A stretch of DNA of 64,000 bases from Nageia nagi (Eukaryota; Pinophyta). The stretch is from contig JBITNC010000001.1 in assembly GCA_050084985.1 (NCBI GenBank), positions 216,318,001 through 216,382,000 of the forward strand. Reading direction: 5' to 3'. Both the position numbers and the translations under genes were made by a program. The notes beneath the pieces were generated by a model that was given only the letters and a program-made list of their open reading frames with translations, did no database searches and was not told where the DNA came from. Below, piece by piece: positions 21,576 through 34,833 of this stretch (its first letter is position 1; each line of letters begins with the position of its first letter).

Positions 21576-24500
21576 CTAGGTTTGTAGGTTCATATAAGCT
21601 ATCCCAAATTTTTAACCAATAACTTTTGTTCTTGGGAAAATATGGCATCCCAATAATTCCAAGGTAACTTATAAAATGTAATAGGATCCTTGGAACACAT
21701 AACATGACTTAGTATAAAGTCATAAAATTAAGTTTATAACCTTAGAAAGATCATTCCATAAAAAATTTAATGGATATGAGTCTATAAGAAAATATAAGAG
21801 AGGTATGACTATCAAACATAGTCTCAGTATGGAAAGGAATAACCTTAAAGTAATTAATCTACTTAGAAATGATGATGGTAATAAATACAAAAAGGTATGT
21901 GGTACTCTCAAGAAGTTAAAAATGTTCAAGAAGAGAAAATTATTAGTAAGATCTACTAATGTAACTTATGATGAACATTTGAGCTAAACCATGAGGTTAT
22001 TTAACTAGTAAGGTTAAATGATGAGATATGGTAGTTATCCAAGAGTTGGCCACTCAAGAATGGAAAAAACCTCAATCCATTGGTATGAAATAACAATGCT
22101 CTTTATCATATTAGTTTCTAAGATAATATATAAAAACCATCATACTTATTACCAAATATGCTTGATTAAATAAACTTGTAACCTTAAAGTGGTTATGAAA
22201 TCAACTAGTATCAATATCTTGGTTAAAAGGTTTAAGTAGTGTTAGAAGAAAATTGAGAATGGATAATCTTGAGAAGGTTATGAGATAGCTTAAGATTGAA
22301 TTTTGGGAGAAATATCAAGAATAAATTTGTATGATTTAAAAATTTCAAGTGTTAAAATTTTAACTATATGTTGATTATTCTTATTCTTCGAGAGAGACAA
22401 CCTCGTGGACTAAAAAATCAAACAAATATTTTGTTCTATATTTAATATTCTAGAGTTTATGAAGGGGTTAGAATAACATTGTTCAATAGAGTTCTAAAAA
22501 AATAACAAGAGATTTCCATCATGTTGATAGAATAAGAGCAAGAAATTTTAAGTAAGATCTAGAGAAAGACATCTTTCTCCTAAAGAATATAGAAGAAATT
22601 AACTTGCTATAAAAAATATATATTTGCAAAATATATGTTATGTAGAAAGGGTTGAATCAAGCAACCATATCCATGATAATGAAGTCATATTTGATGAAGA
22701 CCTCCTATAATAGAATGGAGATTATCATCTTGAATCAAAAAATGAGTTTGAGTTTAAAGAGATAATAGAGTACAAGTCCAAGTTCTTTCTACCTATTGAA
22801 GTAAATCTAGTACAACAAATTCTATTAATCATTATAGTTTTTGAATAGTTGAATGCAAATTTTACTAATATAAACATTAAATATCTCAAGAACATTGAAG
22901 GGCTCTAATATGTATTATATTTTCCTTTATTTGATTCATGAAAATAGGATATATGGATATCAATACATATTATGAAAAAAATTTATAACTCTAAGATCAA
23001 GTCAATAAAAGGTGAAAAGTAAAGATCTATCTTGGGTAAAATATTTGGGTCATTATAGTTGCATTAAGAATAACTATGTATTAAGATGGTTATGGTTTGA
23101 AGAAAGACTTTAGATAATGTATTTTTATAAACTTAAGAACTTTAGATAATGTATTTTTAATAAACTTAAGTTTATTAAAAAAATTATTTAAATCTATTTC
23201 ATATGTGATATGAAATGGATAAGTTATATATTTTGATATAAAAAAAGCACATACAATTAAAGGATAAATCTTCTAGTTTTGAATAATAGTAAGGATTTGT
23301 CAAAAATTTAAAGAGTTGTCTTCATAATTAAGGAGATCAATTAGTGAATTGAAGAAAGCTAGAAAGAAATATCTAAATTTTTATAAATATTGTGAATTCT
23401 AGAACAATCAATGACAAAATGTGGAGGACCTTAAGAGAAACATCCATTATTTTAGGTTCATTATTATTCAAAGAATATAGTTCAATATGATTCAAAAAAT
23501 AGTAAGAAAAGTGAGAAGTTTAAGATTAGTAAAATGTGAAGAACCAATGAATCTGATAAATAATATCAAAAACAAACCCTAGCCATGAAAAATATAGGTA
23601 ACAAAGATGGTGATATTTTTAAGCTTGGGTGAAAGAACTTAAGACCTATTTTGAGACTAAAAAACTATAAAACCTATCAAAAAGTTAGGTGGTCTACTTA
23701 TTAGAATGATAGAGAGAAATAAAAACCAAGTATTCATTAAATAAGTTCATCAGGGAAATTTCAATAAAATTGATATATTTAGAAAAAGAAGTAGATTAAT
23801 TGAATAATATCATAGGAAATTTATAAGATTTGTGAAGTATGTTATAGAGATCTCAAAATATTTTGGTAAAGATATTCCATTAGCTTATTAAGATACTTTA
23901 AAGATAAGCAATTTTTGTTGCTATAGGATTCATTAATGATCCATTCAATAATATATGTATCAATAAAAGAATATTTTCCATTAGAAAAAATAAGTTGTAT
24001 AATTAAAGACAATAATCAAAACTAGAGAAATAAAAGATAAGGAATAAAATGGTGAGGATGATCTATCAGGGATGAAATATATAGTGAACCCAAAATGATT
24101 GAAGAATGAAAATCATGTCAAGGTTAAAAATATCCATGAGAAGATAAAAATGATTGAGAAATTTTATAAAAGGATATGTAGTATGAATTAAAATATTTTC
24201 AATGAAAAAAAAATTATTTCAACTATCCAAATAAAATAGTTACTTGGATAGTGGGAAAAGAAAAATTACCTTCAATAAGACTTTTAAAGTAAAAGTTGGG
24301 AGTAATAAGAGAGAACTACATGGAAAAGATATTAAGGACTTTGATGAATCTCATATCACAAGTATTAATGGGGAAATAAGTTATCCAAATAGAAAACAAT
24401 TTTAAGCAACATGAGATAAATTTAGTAAAGAAAAAGGGTAGAAGAGAATACCCTAAGAATATAAACATATCTAGATTAGGTATTTACTTTGAATTGATCT

Positions 24501-25298
24501 AACCTTTAGAGAAGAAAAATGTTAGAATAAGGAGAAATGATGAAATAATATAAAAATTTCATCATGAATTAATTCATCAAGAGAGGTAACAAAGTTTAAA
24601 CTAAGGAAAATCCTTAAAATCTTAGTGAATTGAAAGATAGTTAGATTGAGAATCCTAACTATGCATAATTATTCTAGAATTTGGAATATTGAACAAGGTC
24701 ATAAATATCAATATGGTTATTAATAGGCTTATTTATTAAGAAAAGTTGAGATAAACTAATTGAGTTATTTTAGGAGACTTACTTATATGTAAAAATCTAA
24801 GATTATTCAATTTGGTCAATTTGCATATAACAAAGGATAAGAATTAATACCCTTTGATAAAGGTAGGGTTAAGAGTGTAAGAATTCCTCTTCATGATGAT
24901 ATATTAAGGATCAAGTTAGGGTAAAGAAAAGATACATAAAGGAAAAGAGGAGTAATATAATGAATAACCTATGTTAAAAATAGAAAACTATGGAAATTAT
25001 TTTCCCTATAATGACCAAAATTTGGGAATGATGCCATGAGAATTCCAAGAAAAAATAAAAATTTATTAACTCTTAGAATAAATTAGTGAAGTTAGAAATA
25101 GAATTGAACTTTTTTCTTAATTTATATAAGGTATTTTGTTTTAAATTTTGAAACCTTATGAATAAGGTGTGTTATGTTCCATCATGTTCTAGTATGAATA
25201 CCTTATGTTATTATAAAAGATGTTGCATTATTGTGTATGTAAAATGAAATATAAGAACTCTAAAATATGGTATTTAACACAAGAGATTGTCTTAATCC
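21576..25298 (+). other. D internal region, no pol recognised
   Basis: About 3.7 kb of AT-rich sequence between primer site and purine tract. The plus strand has protein-like texture in places (for example around 22740-22900), but I cannot read a gag, protease, RT, RNase H or integrase motif. Either it is very decayed gag with pol deleted, or D was a large non-autonomous derivative. Confidence 0.45.
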
Positions 25299-25310
25299 AA
25301 GAGGGAAAGA
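25299..25310 (+). promoter_or_regulatory. Polypurine tract of D
   Basis: AAGAGGGAAAGA directly before TGTCACAATCC. It confirms the plus orientation of D and the start of its right LTR. Confidence 0.75.
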
Positions 25311-26612
25311 TGTCACAATCCCTTATATGGATTCCCTTGCTAGATTCAAGACTATGTGGTATTTATTTTTTAATGAAATACGAGGATATTGTGATGTTTT
25401 ATTTTAATCATAGTATTTTTATAAAATTAATTTGAAAATTATCTTCTAAAAATATGATATTATCTATCCTTATTTGTATAAGATACTATTTAGGTGTTCA
25501 TGTTGTGTTATGCAATTGGTAGGTATGAAGGTGGGATGCTCATGGTTATGGAGATGATAACACAATATGAATCTAGGATCCAAAAAGAAGATATAATATG
25601 AACACTACTAAATAAATTCTAGTTAGTAAGACACATATAGCTACAAGGGGAAATGATAATCAAGATTCTCCCTAGGATGTGTGTTGAATGTTTATTCTTT
25701 CTAGTTGTTTATTATGAAGATTCCATAAAGGACCCCTAATGGGAATGTTAGTGGGGGTAGATGATTTAGTGCACTTTAATTACATATTGATATTAACTTA
25801 ATTAATTAAAGATTAATTCAATTACTAAGATTATGTGATGAAGGGTTAATTTAAGTAATATGATTAATTAAATTAATATCTTTATAAAAATAATACTTAA
25901 AATTAATAATAATAATATAATCTAATCAATTAAAATAAGGTAACAAAATAAAAATAATTAATGGATAAGCTTAAGGAAAAGATAAGCTTAACATATGGTT
26001 AGATAGGATTAAGTGAAAAATAAGAATTAGATATTATGAATATAAAATATTATTATTTTGTTAAAAAATCTAATCCTTTAAAAATATATAAATATACCCT
26101 TAGAGCTCACATTTTAGGGGAATTACAAACAATAGCAAAGCTCTAGAAAAATTTTGAGTTAAAGAAAGTGTTAGAATTTAAATTTGGGATTTTATTGATA
26201 TTGAGGGTTTGATCCAAGATAAAGAGTTAAAGTATTGATAGAAAATTAGTTAGAGTAATTGTAAGTGAGAAGTAAAGCTCTAGAGAAATTGTGAGTTCAA
26301 GAAAGAGCTAGGATTTTTAAGGCAAAGGCTAGAGTTTTCAATAAAAAAGAAAAAGCATTTTCTAGGTTTTCCCTCTTTGAGTTTTAATCTTGTAGCTTTG
26401 TAGTTGATCTAAATAATTTCTTGATAAATGGTAGAATTGTATGGTAGAATGTTTTTCAAAGATGTAATATTTCCTTGAGACTTTGATTGAATACTTTCTA
26501 CCATAGTTCTAATAAGAGATAAAATCCATTTGATTTTATATTGTTATTTTTCTAAATAATTACACCCATGAATTATATATGTAGTATTCAAATATTATCT
26601 TCAATACCATGG
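25311..26612 (+). repeat. D right LTR, first 1302 bp
   Basis: Aligns with 18104-19361 with many substitutions and small indels. It stops inside 'caataccatgg', equivalent to 19361, where the terminal TGTAGAATC of C begins. The last five bases, catgg (26608-26612), are the predicted target duplication of C. Confidence 0.8.
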
Positions 26613-27243
26613 TGTAGAATCAAAATAATGCATATATGGTAAATCAATGCACTATTTTTTACAATATGTTATTGAAGCATATATAAAAAATATGGCATTA
26701 AGTGAATACTAATAACCAATGTGCCTTCATTGTAATCATATAAACATGAATTAACAAAAATCATTCATCAATCTCCATGGTGCATTCATAAAGATATACA
26801 TTGCCAATAACCCAAAGATGCTACACTACTGGCTACATTAAATAAGTAGATCCATGAATAGAATAAAAGATATATGAAAGTGAGTTGAAGGGCTTAACAA
26901 ATCTTTGCAAAGGTGGTATAACAAAATATTATTATTGATAGGATAGATCAATCTTGCATTTGTTGAAGTCTCTCTTGGTAATTTTTATTTCCTTGCATGA
27001 TGTCCCTTGCATTGCCTTTGATGTATCTTTATAGCAACATTCTAGTCTTTAATTATTGATATCATTGCACATTACATGGTTTAAGGTATCTTTCTTGATA
27101 TTTAACACATTTTATAGTGTATAATGATTCATTAAATTTATTACATTACCTTGGGATATATTTTAACCCCTTTTATAATATATATCATTGATGCTATCAA
27201 ATGAATTATTTAATAAAGTATAATTAATTTTTAGGCATCTACA
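26613..27243 (-). repeat. C 3' LTR (631 bp)
   Basis: On the minus strand it starts TGTAGATGCCTAAAAATT at 27243, next to a purine tract, and ends at 26613, where the plus strand reads TGTAGAATC (minus ...CTACA). Start and end have the TG/CA rule. The partner LTR is outside the window, so the left limit rests on the D junction. Confidence 0.7.
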
Positions 27244-27259
27244 TTTTTTTCTCTTTGAA
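27244..27259 (-). promoter_or_regulatory. Polypurine tract of C
   Basis: The minus strand reads CTTCAAAGAGAAAAAA immediately before the LTR start. Confidence 0.65.
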
Positions 27260-27784
27260 GGTGTGATTTAATCAATGAAATTACATGTCCAAATAAGAAG
27301 CATAGAAGAAAGTTTTGAAAACTTTTAACTCTTTATTACATTACTACTTGATGATGCTATTGATGGTTAAGATCCTTTATGCCTATTTTTGGCTTAGTTA
27401 CCCCAAGGAAGGTCCTTAAGTGGTGCAACCAAGATAAAATTTAAAGAAATGTGTCTCTTTATCCTCTATGATATCTCTTCTCTAGAAGAAACTCTACTAG
27501 TAGGCATTCTTATGGTTACATGTCCAATATCTAAAATAAAAGATATTTTTCCTCTTGCATAGTACAACCATGGATCCAACCATTACATCATGTTTGGTAC
27601 TTAGAAAATTGATGCTCTCATGCCCATGCTATAAGATAGAAGAGATAGCCTTGTTTGAAATGATATGTCATTAATGTTACACTACTAAAGGCTTAGGAAC
27701 AATGAACACACCACTAATAGCATGAGTTTATTTACATTCTATTCTCTTCTTAATGATGTAGGTACCTATAGAAAGGTGTTATCT

Positions 27785-28155
27785 ATACCTTGCATCAAAA
27801 TGATTTGGATACATAGTGAGTTGTGTCATCCATTGGAGATGAACCAATGTCAAAAATCTAGTTATGGCTTTATTTCTAGTTTATCTTTTAAGTGAGTGAA
27901 CTATCACTAGTCATATCATTGGCCATCGATGGTCATACATTTTATATTTATAACCTAAAGAAATTATTCTTTGTATGGTTCAAAGCAAAAACCATATGGA
28001 TACATAGCAAGTTACATAATCTATTGGAGATGATCTAATGTCAACATTTTGCTCATGGTTGCATCACCAATTTAGCTTGTAAGTGAGTAAATTCTCACTA
28101 ATCATATCATTGGCCATCAATGACCTTGCATTTTATGTCCATGGTCTATAGACAT
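27785..28155. repeat. Tandem duplication of about 195 bp in the 3' region of C
   Basis: Two diverged copies meet near 27975. Both contain 'ggatacatag', 'ttggagatga' and 'atatcattggccatc'. They lie between integrase and purine tract of C. The rest of 27260-28300 has no gene that I recognise. Confidence 0.6.
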
Positions 28156-28299
28156 TATACTATCATTAAATTTTTATCTTTTTCTTTTTCTTAATTTTTT
28201 TGGAATTCCACATTGTTAGTGATGCATAAATAGTAATACATGTCATATCATGAAAAAATATAACATAATGAAAAATTGAGAAATTTAAAGCTATGATAT

Positions 28300-29605
28300 A
28301 AGTACCTTGTATAAGATTTTTGATGTTTTGCAAGGTACAAAGCCATTGTATTTACATAAAGAAGCATTTGAGATGGGTGGTATTAAAGGTATTTGGTTCT
28401 TCTTTTTCATCCATGGAGGAATGTTTATAGGCTCTTGATCTTATTTCTTCTACTAAAATAAATGGACCCATCTAATTTGGTTTAAATTTTCCTTTAACTT
28501 CATCATTTGTAGTTATCTTATTGATATTATCTTTCAATACTATATCTCCCACTTTGAATTCTTTTTTCTTGATCTTCTTACTAAATGCTCTTTTCATTTT
28601 TTCATGATATACCTTTTAATATTCAATTACTTTCAATCTCTTCTCATATAATTACTCTAATTGGCATAACCTATCTTTTCTTACATCTTCATCTATTATA
28701 TCTCCTTATAATGAAATCCTTAAGATGAGGAGTTGTAATTCCAATGGTACCCCAACTTCATCTCCATACACCAATGAGAATGGTGTTTCCCTAGTAGCTA
28801 TTATATTACTTATCATGTATGCCCATAGTGTGTAAGGTAATTGATCATGCCAATCTCCTTTATGTCTATCCTAATTTTTTGAAAAAATACTTTTGATGGT
28901 TTTTTTAACTTTTTGCAAAATGCTTTCATGTATTTACCTTTAAAGTTAGGCCCATTTTTCGTAATCAATCTTTGTGGCACACCAAATCTTGTGATGATGT
29001 TTTCAATTAGGAATGCAATAATCTTGTCTTGAGTGATTGATTTCATAGGGATGGCATCAACATATTTTGTATTGAATTTTTTGGCTATAATAAAAAACTT
29101 GTGACCTTCCTTTGAGTAAAATTTGATAAGACTATTCAAATATATGCCCAAGTAGTAAATGTCCATGATGAGAGAATTGAATTTAACTCTTAAGTGGGTT
29201 GCTTTTGCATATTGGCATGCTTTTAACATTGTAAATAAATCTTCACATGAACTTTACAATCTTCCTCCATTATGGACCAATAATAACCAATCACATTATC
29301 TTAGTATGTAATACCTTTGAATGAAAATGACCTCCACATAAGCCATCATGAACTTATTATAATGTTGTAGCTATCTCCTTTATGTTAGATGTATCAATAA
29401 ATTACCATCAAAATACCTTCTATACAATACTTCCATAATGATAACATATTTAATAGCAATCCTTTTCAATATGACCTTTTCATTTCTATCATAGTCATCA
29501 AGAATTGTTTTATTTTCAAATAATTTTAAATATCAAAATACCAATTCTGAATATAATTTTCTTCAAAAATAAAATAAGTCTAAATTTCATGCATATCTTT
29601 AATAT
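28300..29605 (-). pseudogene. Element C integrase
   Basis: The minus strand begins at 29605 inside the RNase H-integrase linker ('DMHEI..YFIFEENY'), then the zinc-finger region ('DRNEKV', '..VLYRRYFDG'). The core is open from 29229 to 28813: 'CQYAKATHLRVKFNSLIMDI' opens it, 'AIPMKSITQDKIIAFLIENI' follows, then 'ITRFGVPQRLITKNGPNFKG'. In that last block the D of the usual DNG is a lysine. The tail 'FKPNWMGPFILVEEISSRAY' near 28450 is the usual end block. Inactive, but one of the better kept genes here. Confidence 0.85.
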
Positions 29606-29610
29606 AAGAG
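29606..29610. repeat. Target site duplication of E, left (aagag)
   Basis: aagag precedes TGTTTATC at 29611 and recurs at 62590-62594 after the other end of E. Confidence 0.88.
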
Positions 29611-30434
29611 TGTTTATCTAAAAAATAACCTTGCAAGCATGTAAAACAAGAGATGTTACAACCAATAAAACTCTTTATTGATATTTGGTATAAACCTCAA
29701 TTTTGATTACAAGTTTACCTTGCATGGAGGGCTTAAGTACAATAGATGATATGGGCCTCTTGGAGGCCTTATTTTCTATTGTATACAAGCTCCAAGTGAT
29801 GTTTATGAAACCTATAGAAGAAGGAGAATAATTTTGATTATTTCCTTCTCACTAATTCTTTGACTCTTCTTTGTTCAAATTAGTTGTTGTTCCTATAAAT
29901 CTTGTATAAGTATAAACAAACAACACATCAAAACATACCTTCTCATGCTATAATATCAAATTAAATAAACATAAATGAACACACATGTAATAAAAAATAG
30001 TAAATAAAATATACTCAAAACTATGGACATAGTTCAACAACATAAGGTTGCATTCAATCTTGTCTCTTTTTCTCCTTAAGGGAGGTTTAATTTATAGACT
30101 TTTAAATTGGACAAGGTTGCTATTTTGGAGGCAATAATTGGATAAAAAAGCATATCCAATATTATCACAAGCTCTATCTATGTAGGGAAAGTGGAGGATC
30201 AAGGATGACTCATATTTGATCTATTGGTTTATTTCCCTACATGCCCTAATTTTTCCATTTTTTCTTTAACTTTTCTCTTTACAAGATTGCTACCAATTTG
30301 ATATGAAGCATCGATGATTAGACTTGATTATCAATGATTGTACTAGGTCACCAATGACTAGAAGGTTTTAGCAAAATTTATTATTTTCTTAAATTTTTAT
30401 CTATCAAAAGAGGGGTCACTTTTAGGTGTCTACA
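29611..30434 (-). repeat. E 3' LTR (824 bp)
   Basis: The minus strand starts TGTAGACACCTAAAAGTGAC at 30434 and ends at 29611 (plus-strand TGTTTATC). It aligns with 61759-62589 throughout, for example the 'gaggcctt' block at 29760 and 61910. Confidence 0.88.
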
Positions 30435-30449
30435 TTTTTCTCCTTTTTT
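30435..30449 (-). promoter_or_regulatory. Polypurine tract of E
   Basis: The minus strand reads AAAAAAGGAGAAAAA directly before TGTAGACACC. It fixes the orientation of E as minus and identifies 29611-30434 as its 3' LTR. Confidence 0.75.
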
Positions 30450-32066
30450 GAAATATCCATCATTTTATAGGTGGGGATTATTTAAAAAAACTAAGCTTAT
30501 CTGAGAGGGGGTGTAATAAATTCTTAGACTTGTGTTTATAACATTAGGTAAATACTTTGATTTAACTTATTCTCAATGAATAAGTTGAATTTGAGTGAGT
30601 GGATTATGACTAAATCCATTTTTTATTCTCTTGCATTTTACACATTTTGAAATCAATCAAGATTATATTGCAAGGCATAACTTAAATAGTTATCACTATA
30701 CCATTATGATTTTTTAATAGGATATAGATGGATTCTTAACCATAAATCATATTCCATAGCTAGCATGTAATAAAGAATATCCCTTATGAATACAAAAACT
30801 TTGATCATTTTGCTTTTATTCGAGTAGGTAGCTTACTTGATGATCTTACACAAAAGTTCATCCAACAATTTTAATCATATCCAAACCTATCCTTCTTTTC
30901 TTTGTTAAAAGAAGGGCCATTTTTCAAATTTAGAGTTACTTAAGAGTTTTAGATTTTTCAAAACACTTGGCTTTGGATCAAGTTAAAAAGCAAAAAAAAA
31001 ATTAATTTTACCTTTGATAAATATTTTTTAGTTTTTAAGGTTTTATAGATATATTAATTTTTAGAATTTTTTAATTATTATATTATTTTTGATGTTTTAT
31101 AATATTTTTAATGTGAGTAGTTATTTGAATGTAAGTGTTTTGTTTAGATTTAGAAACATAGCTTCAATTTTTATGTACATTTTTTACTCTTAGTTGATTT
31201 ATTTTTGGTTGTTCAAAAAGATATATACAAAGCTTTATAGATAACTTAAAATATCCTATTTTATTTCAAATTTTTTCATTAATATTTACAATTAATCATA
31301 AGCCTAATTAGGCCTAAAGAACATTTAACATTCTTTTAAAAAACTCCAAATTTTTGTATTTTTAAGGTTTTTTTACTTTTAATGAAAAATATTTAGTAAG
31401 CACATAGGAAGGACCTTGGTACTTCTCTTATTGAAATAGCTGCATAATGTTGTGCTAGGAAAACTCTCTTCTTCTTCTTATTCCCTTTTTTTTCAAAGGT
31501 TTTGGTCATCAGTGATCCTTATGGATTACTAGTCCCTAACCAAAAATTATTGGCATTAAACTACATGGATAGATAAAAAGGAAAAGGTATTGATTTTATT
31601 TTTTAATTTTTTATGCCAAGTCAAAGCTCTATTTCCCCTACCCCCAAAGCTAAGATTTTGACCCCACATTTTCCCCTTTCACCATTGATTGGAGCTAGGA
31701 TTCCACCATGAGGATGCTTGATAATGTGTAAGAGACCAATGAGGGAGGAGGTAGGTTTAAAAACCCTTTTTTAAGTTTTTTGCTTAATGTGTTAAATTTA
31801 ACCATTAAAAGATAAAATAAGAATTGTAAAAAAGTTTAAAGTATTTTTTAGAAGTTTTTAGACCATTTAGTTTCCTAATTTTTATTAGATTTTAAGTTTT
31901 TAAAAATCCTTACTCATGGTTATCAACCATGGCTAAGGGTTTATAGAAATGCTAATGATCAACCATAATCACTAGCAATTCTATAAGTATTAACCCCAAT
32001 CATCAATGATCATACTTGGATTAATTTTTTTAAAGTAAGTCAACTTTTTTCACACAACTATCTTAG
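30450..32066. other. E region between 3' LTR and PMD-like gene
   Basis: No open frame. On the plus strand this would be the promoter, leader and first intron of the PMD-like gene, but I see no clear TATA box. It contains a hairpin CATGGTT-ATC-AACCATG at 31915-31931 and a candidate 3' splice site 'caactatcttag' ending at 32066. Confidence 0.4.
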
Positions 32067-33690
32067 GTGTTGGAGATTTTCATGCTACATGGATGATATC
32101 CCAAGATCTTATTACAAGGATGGGATATACTAATGGATGAGGACCACACTTTATTACTTAGTGTTATTTTTAAATTTTGACCTTATATGGGTCATATTCA
32201 TTATGAATACCCCTTGTTGGTGGCTTTATTAGAGAGATGAGACTCTTTGATCTATACCCTTCCTATAAAGGAGATGATTATCATGATGGAGGACATCCAT
32301 CATATATATCATCTACTAATTCAAGGACATTAGATTTAGCATGTTATGGATTAGGGATCAATGCATTCCAATATCATTGCCATTTATGGAGTAGATGTAG
32401 CTAATATATTTTTGGGGGATATGTTCTCAAGTGGCTTATCATACTTTAGGTACTAGAAGAATGACTAGTAGAGACTTCTATAAGCTTCCTACTTAATGGG
32501 CCTTCTCTAGTGTTATGCACTTCTAGACATGGGTAGCAATTAATTTCCTTAGTTACTATTACATGTGATGGTTGATATGCTTTAGCATGGTACTTTTTAT
32601 GCCTAGGATCCTACTCTCTTTATATAGATCTATAGGAAGCTTTTCTTCTACTTATTAGGTTATTAATGATCCTTATCAAACATGATTACTTTGCAATCTT
32701 AGGAATATGAGCATATTTATGACACCCACCCTCATGGACTCCTAGTTCCTAGCTTTGAGACATGCATCACATATCTAATCAAGATTTTACAATGGAGGGA
32801 TGACTTCCACTCATGTCCCTCTAATGGTATACACCATGATGTCACATATTATTAACCCTTGTTGTCATGCTTGATGATTGATTAGCTAAGGTTTAGGCCT
32901 TACCATTTTTATTAATATTAGGATGAGCTTACCACCCAAATTATTGGTATTAGATAGGCTAAAGTTCTTAGTGGGTGATGGATAAAATTTTGAGTATTTT
33001 TACTTTAAGCATGTACAATACCAATTTAGCCTTATGCAGGATAGTCCACTTGCTCTTATCTAATTTCTCAAGGATGGTAAGGTACCTATCAAGGGCATAT
33101 AATGAATAGTGTATGTAGAGCCTAATTTGATATAGGAGGATCCCTTGATGGAGAATTCTTAAGTGAATAATGTGGGGAATACTAAAGAGTTCCTAGGATG
33201 CTAGCAAGTTGAGATAAAGGAAGATGCAAGAGAGGAGGTAGTTCATTAGGTATATTAGCAATTTGATGAACCATATATAGTAGTTAATGTTAGAGGGGTA
33301 ACTAGGGATGAGCCCATACGGGAGCATAATAAGGAGTAAATGATCAAAGTAGGCTAAGGAGTACATAATTAATGAGCCACATGATATTGTTAGTTTGGGT
33401 GAGGAGACTAAGGTAGGTACATTAGCTAGAGTTATGAGAGGAGGTTAAGCTCCTCCTCTATAGGTACCTAGTATTGATGCATTCCTTAAGGAAATATATG
33501 AGTTGAGGTACTAAATTTCTTAGCTTAGTGCTTGTATGTATCATTATTGAGCTAAGAGAGATAGATATTACTAAGATAGGGATGAGGCTCAAGCCTCCTC
33601 ATAGGATAAAAGAGCCAATACATCCATAGTAAAAGCCAATTAGCAATCAATATTCATTTAGGGTATTATTTAATAGAGGGATTATTATTC
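32067..33690 (+). pseudogene. E antisense gene: PMD-like protein with coiled-coil tail
   Basis: Plus strand, opposite to E. After the candidate splice acceptor the frame reads 'YPLLVALLER.DSLIYTLPI' and 'KEMIIMMEDIHHIYHLLIQG', which lines up with the PMD signature of A1 and A2 ('LIALMERWD......F...GEITVTLEDIYRI..LPI.G'). Next come 'GVDVANIFLGDMFSSGLSY' and 'LLLHVMVDML'. After a frame change, 'FEYFYFKHVQYQFSLMQDS' and 'DARKEVVHQVYQQFDEP' follow, then a charged helix starting 'SIDAFLKEIYELRY'. Dozens of stops are present, most of them TAG at expected Gln. Exons outside this block cannot be placed. PMD identity is a motif match, weaker than in A1. Confidence 0.55.
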
Positions 33691-34807
33691 TTATATTATT
33701 TAGACATGGTTGATAGGGGTACCTCTATATGTTACTATTACATTATATCTAATTCATCCTATTTCATACATGTCTATGGATGTCTTAGTTTATGAAGTAG
33801 CTAGTGGGGTCTAAAAGATCACCAATACATAGGGTAGGGTTGTTATACCTACTGCATCACATAGGCATAGTGGAATAGATGGGGTTTCTTCTTAGCATAT
33901 AGTGTGATCATTTGAAGTTTGTAGAGTGACTCAAGCTATGAGTCCTATAGGTTTAGCGGGTACTACCCATCTAGGATAAGGCAAAGTTGGTAGTCCCATA
34001 AATGGTAGGGAGAGAAGCTCATGAGGATACCTAAGTGAATATATCACATATTTCTATATTTTTAATGTTATATTTATGGGTTTTATCAAACTATATCATT
34101 TATTTTTTGAGACCATAAAGGGTATGATCATTTAGATGTTCTTGACATACTATTTGTAGGTATATTTTTTTATGACCTTATCTATTTTATGGATCATGAT
34201 AGTCATGATCAATGGTTAGATTTTCTAGATATGATAGATCACTAATACAATGAACATTTGGTTATATTTTTTGTCATATATATATGGTGATAGTCTAGAC
34301 TTTTATATGCATGCTTTAGCATTATGTTGATGTATACTAATATTTTATGTTTCTAAATATGTGTTTATCTTTTAGGATGAAGATGTATGAATGTTTTAAT
34401 TTTTATATTTTTTTTAGTTTAATGCTTTATTTATAACATGTTTATTAATTCAAAGTAATATTTATGTTTATATAGGATTACTATGTTTGTAGAATAAGAT
34501 TTGAGTTGTAAGAGAATGAAATTAGATGCATCATTTTCCATTTTCTTAGCTACTTTTATACATGAATTAGACATAATATACTAGTATATATATCCAGGAT
34601 ATTATGAATGATGTGGATATATGGATGTAAACTACATAATATTTGCAAAACACTTATGGATGTATGGATGCAAAATGAATGCATATAGATACATATGGAA
34701 AAATGGTATATGAATGTAAATATGTATAAAAATTAATGAACTAAGGTATTTATGAATAGAATAATAATTTAGACATCAATATTAATGCTTTGGAAACTTA
34801 TCAAGAT

Positions 34808-34833
34808 TAATAATAATAATAATAATAATAATT
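34808..34833 (+). repeat. (AAT)n microsatellite
   Basis: About eight perfect AAT/TAA units in AT-rich spacer. Confidence 0.9.

Larger units (their letters stand above)
18104..26612 (+). mobile_element. Element D: LTR element with 3.5-kb LTRs, interrupted by C
   Basis: The segment 18104-19361 aligns with 25311-26612, giving a direct-repeat pair. The left copy starts TGTCATAGCCC and the right copy TGTCACAATCC directly after a purine tract. A decayed initiator-Met primer site at 21564 sets the left LTR at 18104-21561. The right LTR breaks off at 26612, where C begins, and its last 2.2 kb should lie on the far side of C, outside the window. The internal part is only 3.75 kb and shows no pol. D cuts the pol of B at 18103. 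Its own target duplication, expected as attgt, cannot be checked here. Confidence 0.8.

Noticed and set aside
29611-30434. Solo LTR in the C integrase
   Set aside because: A purine tract adjoins it on the internal side, and the matching LTR at 61759-62589 has the paired aagag duplication, so both belong to E.
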